A stretch of DNA of 64,000 nucleotides, from the NCBI GenBank assembly GCA_026874595.1, contig CM049316.1:32101339-32165338 (forward strand). The letters run 5' to 3'. The first letter of the stretch is position 1; each line of letters begins with the position of its first letter. Below the pieces are notes generated by a model. It made no database searches. It saw nothing but the letters and a program-made list of their open reading frames with translations, and was not told the origin of the DNA. The position numbers and the translations under genes are program-made. Positions 56,991 to 64,000 of this stretch are shown in pieces. The stretch is from Sipunculus nudus. Taxonomy: Eukaryota; Annelida; Sipuncula; Golfingiida; Sipunculidae.

Positions 56991-57629
56991 AGAAAAGGCC
57001 AGGTCGATGTGCTTAAAAATTAATTTCTAGGGTAATAACGTTCTTAAATTAGCGTCTCCAGGTATACAGACACGTAAGTGCTGCCACCAAGAAGCATTCT
57101 GTATAATCATTTCAGATTTGCTATGCCATATTGCATGCTTGTCTCTTGGAGTTAAGAAAGGAAGTTCCCCCTGTTAACGCTTAGTTGACCTGGAATGACC
57201 TGGTAAGCTTTGTATTCTGCAGCTGGGAACAGATCCCGACGTCATCTTTGCCATAAATATGAAACACGTGAATTCACAATATAATACGTGAAGACAGATT
57301 TCGTATTTCTTAAAGAAAACCAAGTTGATTCCCATTTTCCTAACCAGTCCCTGGTGATTTTGCCGTTTTAGAGAGAAACAGGCGGTTCTATTATTTTAGG
57401 ATAAGTATTTACGTTTGCTACTAAAATGCTAAAAAAAGAAACGTGATTCCATGTACCGATTGACGTAACGCAGTGCCATATGCAGCTATTATCACTAAAA
57501 CCCCAAAAGCCTAATATCACATAACAAAATCACCGCTGTATGATTAAATATAAATGGTTTACAGCCATTTAGGTCCTCGTTGCAAACCTAGACGCCATAA
57601 TGGATCTACCAGTAACATGACAACGTAGA

Positions 57630-59150
57630 GATGCTTTCACCTTAAACCATTTTTTTGCTATTTATCAAGGATTGTTCATATTTTGACCCGTTTCTTTTAA
57701 CACTGACACTTTTGATTTATTCTTCACAAGCCCCAGTTAATATTGGCGGGATTCCGTAATTCGAGAACATGGGGGTGGGACTATAATTCTTTTGGCGGCT
57801 TATGTGTATTATAATAAAAAGGCTTAATATATATATGTCTTTCAAATGTCAAACGTTACTATATTCCGTGGGTGGTCTAGGGCACAGATGGTGAGTTAGA
57901 GTATAAACAGAGGAGCTGTGACATTTTTCACGGACGACCCAAACCAAGGCTTAGCTCTTTAGTTTAATGAGAATGCAATGACTAAGTCACATGCGAATGC
58001 AATTTGGGGTTCCTTTGTGTTATGATCTAGCAGAGTGTAAGAACGAAAAGACCCGTTGTAGAAATACTTGGATGCTATCACAATACGGAAAAAATAACAA
58101 AGCTGTTAATTTTTATCCACAACTTATGAAATCGAAAGTTATAAAATGTGGGTACTTAAATAATATATTTGCTAGGAGTTAAAATTAATAACGAATAAAT
58201 GGGAACAGAAATATTTAAAGGTAGATGTTCCAGCTCAACGGGAGGGGGGAGGGCCAGGGGGGCCCTCTGGATCTGCCACTGGTTAAACTATTTGCATATG
58301 TTCAGGTTACTTTTACTGTAACAAACAGGGAAAGACATCACTACGTAGGCACCGGGTGTACATGCTCTGTCTAAAATAAAATATTGTCCGTCTCTAAAGG
58401 GTTATGCACGTCTTCCACTAAAAACAAATGTAAAGGAATTTGCGACTTCTTTCTAAAAAAAGGACAAAATAAAATTATTTGTCAGAATAAAGTTAATAGT
58501 TCTGCATGTATAAAACAGGCTCATATTGGTTTCATTATATATTTTGTTCACATTCATTTTTGTAAGATAGAGAGATGGACTAAGATCTGTTAAACATATT
58601 TAATTTTTTTTTTCTCAAGACTTTTAGACCATGAAGAAGTTGCAATCGATCGGTTAAGTTAAAACCACAGACCCCCCCCCCCCCTTCCGGACAGCACTTG
58701 TTTTACTGACACGCTGGCATATAGAACACATGTTTGCCAACTACTGGTCTCTCAGTTTAGTAAAATACACAGACCCCACCCCCACCCGCCAGCACTTGTT
58801 TCACTGACATTTGACACATAGAACTCATGTTTGCCAACTACAGGTCACTCAGGGCCATTGTTTTGCAAATGAACTATGCACAACTCTTGTTACTCTCCTG
58901 TAGCATGTGGAGGTCACATGCTCAGACAACTACATTCAAAAGCTGCTGATTGGTTTTTGAGTGTAATATATGTTCTAAAACATATGATTTAAAAATGAGT
59001 CTGCTAACCCATAACTGGGGTTATGTCATATTCCCTAAATATTAGGAGGAAACAGAAGGTTGCAAAATATAAATGGTGCTTTCTGTTATGTTGTTTTACT
59101 AGTAATATCAAGCCTTTTCTCGGTCATTAGCTTTCTTTTCAAATTGTGTG
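57630..59150. repeat. Dispersed repeat family 2, copy II (partner 15200-16130)
   Basis: The left part (57640-57775) and right part (58690-59100) match copy I. Between them are about 900 bp without counterpart, including poly-C at 58669-58684. In the right part the block CAGCACTTGTTT-ACTGACA---TGGCA-ATAGAACACATGTTTGCCAACTAC is tandemly duplicated (58692 and 58791). Confidence 0.75.
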
Positions 59151-59254
59151 ATAATAGTTTAATTTAAGAGAATAATCGCCAATTTCCAATGGACATCCAC
59201 CGGTGGAACCCTTTATAATATGCATGGTTGCATACGCGTAGATCCCGTTGTGTG

Positions 59255-59350
59255 TGTGTGTGGGGGGGGGGGTATATATACCCCCAGTATTTGACAATGG
59301 GGGGGTGGGGGGGCCATAGCATTATATTGTTACACCCCCCATCCCCCATG
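59255..59350. repeat. (GT)n-poly-G-TATATATA-poly-C palindromic tract
   Basis: GTGTGTGTGTGTGGGG runs into GGGGGTATATATACCCCC, a short palindrome, followed by two more G-runs and CCCCCCATCCCCC. Low complexity. Confidence 0.85.
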
Positions 59351-59459
59351 TTTTGACTGTGTGTAAGTAAAATGGGGATTTTCACACTTGAAAACCCTGC
59401 CACGGTATTCAATTAAAATGGCATGTCTTATGCGTGTGGTTGGCATTCTGATTCGTGTT

Positions 59460-60180
59460 AGTAATAAATATTAGATATAGTTGAAAGTTTCGGGTTAATA
59501 ATTACTATGGAGATGTACCATAGTTTTATGTGCTACCTGGTTATAATTTAATGATTCTTAAATGAGACTGCAATTTTGGCCAAAAAAAATAAAAACAGCT
59601 AAAATTTGGAATACAACTTTATATTTATGTATTTTACCTTATATGTTTGTCAGAGCAGACAACACATAAGCAATTTCTTTTATGTATACATTAAAAAGCA
59701 TAAATGGCTATGTACTATTAATGTGAAAGGGCCCATTTTCTTTTTTGATACTTGGGATTATTATTATTATCTATTGAATTTCGCTTACAAACAAAAGTCG
59801 GGTGACCAATTATCGATACTTTATCGATATTAAAACAAAGAGAAAACATTTTTAAACAGAGAAATTTATATTTTAAAAAGATAAATATCAAACACTTGTC
59901 ACATGCAGACGAACGTTAAATTATGTAAAAACTTATATGTTATTTTCACAAAATAATGTTCTTCATAAAACGTAAGTCAACAAATATTTACATATCAAAT
60001 TTAAATATGCTTCCATTTGAAATAAAATAACTGATTTCAGTGTACACAACCCTTCATTGTGAACATTTGACTTGCTGTGGTACAAGATCTGAGGACAGAA
60101 GAGCATTGCTTGGTAAAAGATAATTGCTATGCTATCGAATTTTCTTATATTTGTTAAACCCATGAGACATTGCAAAATAT
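59460..60180. other. Non-coding stretch
   Basis: AT-rich. I see no LTR of the minus-strand retroelement here, so that element appears to lack its 3' LTR. Confidence 0.45.
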
Positions 60181-60219
60181 TTCAAGTATAAAGATGTTTC
60201 ACATCACATCCACATATTA

Positions 60220-60665
60220 TCTATAAAATCTCATTTAAACACACATTTGAATTATGGGCAATTGATGTAAACTTTACAGTTTGTTAATTGACATAAACAT
60301 AAACTTCAAAATGTTGCAATACAAAAATCAAAGCCAAACATTCTTTATAAATAGTGGAGTAGTTTGTCTGGTTAACATTAAACTTTCTTGAAAAAAAATG
60401 GATGATCTATGCCATCACTTCCTTCTTGTATCAACACGGCAGCAGCAGCAGTATCTCTAGCATCTACAGCAAAACTTAAAGGGTACAGAAAGGTCTGGAG
60501 CTGCTAAAACTGATGAACTATGTAGAGTTGCTTTCAAAATCTAAATGCATTTCAACATTCCATACAAACTTTTCTTTCATCTTTAACAAATTAGTTAAAG
60601 GTTCAGCTACAGCAAAGAAATGTGGACATAATTTTCTGAATGTTTCTGAACACTGAATATTTCAA
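60220..60665 (-). pseudogene. RT thumb and RNase H remnant, copy 2
   Basis: On the minus strand, FRNIQKI...LTNLLKMKEKFVWNVE (RT connection region) is followed by LAAPDLSVPFKFAVDARDTA (RNase H start, with the first catalytic Asp in VDA), then decayed segments corresponding to KECLALI and FEVYV. RT upstream of this is deleted. Multiple stops. Confidence 0.65.
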
Positions 60666-60699
60666 TGTAACTTACAATCAGCATCTATTTTAACGGGGT

Positions 60700-61790
60700 C
60701 AGGTTCAGTGCTATTACTGTCATAATATGGTTTAAACATGTACACATGGCACAGTTGTTTTAATTCCGCCTATCTGGTGTTAACAGTATGTAATCTAAAT
60801 AACTGACTTTCTTGTCAACAATGTAAGGTCCAAAATACCTAGCTTGCAGAGATCTGCCAGGGATGGGTTTTAAAGACAAGGGCCTTTTCACCAGGCCCAA
60901 ACTTACTACTTACAATGTGCTTGTAAAACTTTGTTTTCATTTTGCTTTGTGCAGATTTTAGATAAGACTTTGCAATCTCACAAGCATTTTAAATTTTACT
61001 GCGAAAGTCTGAGACAAACTTCAATCAAGTGAGAGAATCAGGATTTTCACACAAGTGTTTTTCTTTCAACAGTTTTAATGAACCTCGAACTGGGTGTCCG
61101 AAAACTAGTTCAAAGGGACTGAAACCCAAAGACTCTCCAAAGGATTCCCTGATAGCAAACAGCAATAGGTGGATTCCTTAATCCTAGTCTTTCTGTGTGT
61201 CATAACAATAGGTCCTAATCATCCTTTTTTTAAATGTCTGGTGAAACGCTCTGGGGGGGGGGGGGGGCTGACTTTCAGGATGATATCGCGAAGAGCTGAA
61301 CTGTTTCATACCTAGCATAAAATTTGACCCTCTGTCAGTCGAGATGGATTTTGGTAATAAAAATGTAAAAAAAGGAACCTGGTAGATGCGCACATAATTG
61401 TCAGCATGTATTCATGTCCAGATCTTGTTTGGGCAGTGGTCCAACATAATCAACAATGATCCTACTAGATGGTTCACCGAAAAGAAGAATTTGCGTATGT
61501 GTGGCTTTCGGAGGATTTTGAACGGGCTTGCCTACCATCTGGCATGTGTGGTAGATTAACAGTATTGTATATCATCTGTCCTGAGAATAGGCCAAAATAG
61601 AAGTGTGTACTAACTTTCTGATCAGTTTTATTTATACCTAAATGGCCGGACAAAGGAGTCTCATGTGCCATGCTCAGAATTTCATTGCGATAGCTTTTGG
61701 GCATTACAATTCGATGTTTGATGGCCCACTCATCATCAGCGCATACATCAGGTGGTCGACATTTACGCATAAGCACTCAATTTTTAACAT
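60700..61790 (-). pseudogene. Integrase of copy 2, broken
   Basis: The N-domain reads IVMPKSYRNEILSMAHETPL followed by SGHLGINKT; it keeps the second zinc-binding His that copy 1 has lost. The CxxC is then destroyed by a frameshift. The core contains TDRGSNFM (second Asp) and RYHPESQ (Glu), followed by a proline run from a poly-G slippage tract (61254-61267). The C-terminal part (LCHVYMFKPYY-like, about 60760-60720) is present. Confidence 0.75.
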
Positions 61791-62039
61791 AGAAACAAAC
61801 TAGGATCTGTTACAGTTCATCTGTTACTGACTTGGGAAACAAACAGAAAATATTAGGGTCTTTATGCTGTTCCGCGATAAGTTCTGACCTTGAAAATGCT
61901 GCATCCTGTACGGGCGAGTCGTTAGACGAGTCATTAGTGACTGCCAGAGTGTTATTCTCTGGACCATTACCCCATGTGTGTTTTTCTTGGCCATAGATCT
62001 AATTACAGCACATTAATGATACAAACCAGGAATTTCCTG

Positions 62040-62345
62040 ATTTTCAGGATAAGTGTCCTGACCAAGTGAGGGCTTTTCTGTCACTATTGGTACAGGCTGT
62101 ACTTTGTCACCTGCAACATCATTGCCTAATAGCAACTGAATTCCCTTTAAGATTAAAGAAGTTCTTATGCCCACAGTAATATTCCCTGAAATCAAATCTG
62201 ACTTTAAATATACACTTAAGGCGGAACCGAAGTGTGCTTGTCTTAAAACAACAATTAACAAGTGTATGTTCACCAGTAAAGGACAAATTAGAAAATAGCA
62301 AAGTGTTTGCTAACATGAGAGTTTGGCCTGAACCAGTGTCCCTTA
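62040..62345 (-). pseudogene. Aspartic protease of copy 2
   Basis: RDTGSGQTLMLA, with the catalytic Asp codon at 62340-62338, is followed by TGEHTLVNC and, after a frameshift, VYLKSDLISGNITVGIRTSL and GIQLLLGNDVAGDK. The D-T/S-G motif and the later hydrophobic-GIQLLLG flap/C-terminal region identify a retropepsin-like domain. One frameshift separates the halves. Copy 1 has lost the whole DTG-bearing half. Confidence 0.7.
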
Positions 62346-62519
62346 AATACTAATGGGGTAGAATCGGATGAATCACTTAATAGTAATACAAAACCATCAT
62401 GTATGAATTGCTCAAATAACTCGATTTAAGAGTCAGGATAAGAATCTACTAACTCAATTTAATCAAACAAAGAACTGAAACTGACAGTGTCAGTTATAAA
62501 CTCTTTTTCAGAGTCACCC

Positions 62520-64000
62520 AAGGAATCTACAGCCTTATTACATCAAACTTCTCATGGCAGTCAACAATGGAATTTTCCTCAGCAGAAACAAACTTCTGTT
62601 TTTCATAAGAGGACCTGGCCTCATTTGAAATAATCTCGCATGAGTCATAAAAGGACTTATCCTTAATTAGAGGATACTCGTCCTTTGAGTCTTGAAATGA
62701 CCTAGTCTTATTCAATTCCTCACAGGAATAAAATAAGTTTTTTACCCCGAAAGCTACGGATTCTTCTTTTGAGTAAGACGACACGTTGGCCTCCAGTGAA
62801 AACACTTTTTTAGAGTCAGTAAAGGAGTTGTACCCCTTGGCTCTTGTACTACGCATATGTTTTGAAACAAAACCAGAAGGTTTGCTCTCTGGTTTATTTG
62901 TAAGTTTCCAGCAGTCAAATTTTAGATGACCTTCCTTTTTGCAGTATTTACAGATTTTCTTTGAAAATGACTGGTCTTTATTGGACTCAGACACAGTGGG
63001 CGCCGACTGAGGTGGAGCAATGGACTTTTTTTTAACTCTCAGGACTACTAGTGATGGGGGTCTGGGCCTTAAACTTCTTTTGACCATTCCGATTTACATT
63101 CTTGTTTGTGAATGACTGGTTTGATTTGCTAGTAAAGGACATTATATGTGTAAATAAATAATCATCATCTAATTGAACAGCAATGTCGAGTGTTTCAGGA
63201 CTTTTCTCATCAAGAAAGTTTTAACATCTGCGTTATTGCAGCGCTTAAATTCTTCAAGCATAATCAACTGGCGCGAATTGTCATAATCTTTCATTACATT
63301 TTTAGAACTACACCTGCGATCAAACAACTGCTTTTTAGACCTTGTAAATTCTATAAGGTCTGATCTTTGCGCTTTTCTCCGGAACAAACTCATAACCTTT
63401 CAGGGTTAACCGTTTAACCAGGTTATAGTCAGCAGCGGCTTCTACTGCAATACACTTTGTAATAGCACAGACCAATTTTCCTTTGGCCATTTTAAATTTT
63501 CAGCTACCTTGTCAAAGTGTATTAAATATTTTTCAACCTCTTTTCTTGATAAGGTGGGACAAGTCTAATGTGATTAGTATCATCAAAACTGTCAGTTGTG
63601 GCAGCATTCTTAAATCTTTCTAGCATCAGGCGTTTTCACTAGATTTCTTATAATTCTCTCTCTGGTTTTCTCTTATTATTTTCTTCTCTTTCTCTAGTCG
63701 TTCTCTTTCTAACCTTTCATGTTTTTTTTCTAATTCTAACTGTTTGAATGTTAGCGAGTGTTGCGTTTCTCGCTTTTCACTTCATACTGCATAGCAAGGC
63801 TATCATTGTTTATGTTTCCCCTTCACTTTATTCAATTCAACCTTTGCTAACCAGATCTTGTATGATTTTAGCAATGATATCAGGCTTTCTCAAAGCTTTA
63901 TTCATACCTAGCCCTAGGTCTTGTCCCAAACGCAACAACTGATCTTTTCTTAAATGTTCAAGTAGATCAGGATCTGGATCTTTAATAAATGCCTTAGGTT
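62520..64000 (-). pseudogene. Gag of copy 2, broken, continues past the window edge
   Basis: The edge sequence reads PKAFIKDPDPDLLEHLRKDQ and GMNKALRKPDIIAKIIQDL. A Lys/Glu-rich coiled-coil region and LVPPYQEK capsid block follow, then FTRSKKQLFDRRCSSKNVMK (about 63345), and a CCHC knuckle CKYCKKEGHLKFDC (62952-62911). A Ser/Glu-rich region runs to about 62530. Several frameshifts interrupt it. Confidence 0.75.

Larger units (their letters stand above)
60190..64000 (-). mobile_element. Degenerate Gmr1-type Ty3/Gypsy retrotransposon (copy 2), runs off the window
   Basis: Minus-strand order from the right edge: gag N-terminus (63995), coiled coil (about 63760-63680), capsid, CCHC knuckle (about 62952-62911), protease (62345-62040), integrase (61790-60700), and then RT thumb/RNase H remnants (60665-60220). 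Most of RT (fingers and palm, including YxDD) is missing between about 60700 and 60660. The 5' LTR would lie beyond 64000, and no 3' LTR is seen. Sequence blocks match copy 1 closely, so both belong to one family with the same integrase-first order. Confidence 0.85.

Noticed and set aside
59418-59460. Solo-LTR fragment of the Gmr1-type element (GGCATTCTGATTCGTGTTAG resembles GACATTCTGATTCGTGTTTG of the LTR)
   Set aside because: Only about 40 bp match, in plus orientation beside a minus-strand element, with no flanking LTR similarity; too short to call.

Overview
The window is animal nuclear DNA, most probably from a mollusc. The evidence is short exons with GT-AG introns separated by kilobases of AT-rich non-coding DNA, long (TA)n, (GT)n and (CT)n microsatellites, and several dispersed repeat families of a kind common in mollusc genomes (for example tracts rich in GACCTTGACC, and units ending in GGTGGCGCCACC). 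It also holds a dermatopontin-family secreted protein gene of the type found in mollusc matrices. The species cannot be named from the sequence. Nothing bacterial or viral-genomic was seen: no operons, CRISPR arrays or phage genes.

Layout. 0-0.3 kb: a 51-bp tandem repeat. 2.3-8.7 kb (+): three exons of an unrecognised multi-pass membrane protein; its introns hold a 700-bp MITE and a 1.6-kb minisatellite. 9-12.3 kb: a palindromic MITE and a second, nearly identical but inverted copy of the 700-bp MITE. 12.9-13.5 kb (-): two exons of a small tetraspan-like protein, with a decayed paralogue at 40.3-40.8 kb. 14-16.3 kb: dispersed repeats and a tRNA-derived SINE. 16.9-22.7 kb (+): a degenerate LTR retrotransposon whose integrase lies upstream of reverse transcriptase, which is the Gmr1-type Ty3/Gypsy order. 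23.1-29.9 kb (+): a fragmentary 2-O-sulfotransferase-like gene (Golgi glycosaminoglycan sulfation), four or five exons visible, with an in-frame TAG near its end. 32.7-34.6 kb: a decayed ORF. 34.7-35.9 kb: a hAT-like non-autonomous element with an 8-bp target duplication. 36.9-50.1 kb: two diverged copies of a segmental duplication and tandem satellites. 51.8-56.5 kb (+): a complete three-exon dermatopontin gene with a pogo/Tigger remnant in intron 2. 57.6-59.2 kb: a second copy of the 15-16 kb dispersed repeat. 60.2-64 kb (-): a second Gmr1-type element that runs off the window.

The host genes do not form a pathway in an operon sense. A proteoglycan-modifying sulfotransferase and a matrix protein lie in the same window, but their proximity is probably incidental. 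Most of the sequence is repeat-derived. The most useful observations are the gene order and complementary deletions of the two retroelements, the sulfotransferase gene model with its in-frame stop, the dermatopontin intron placement, and the duplicated tetraspan locus. No clearly new functional system was found.
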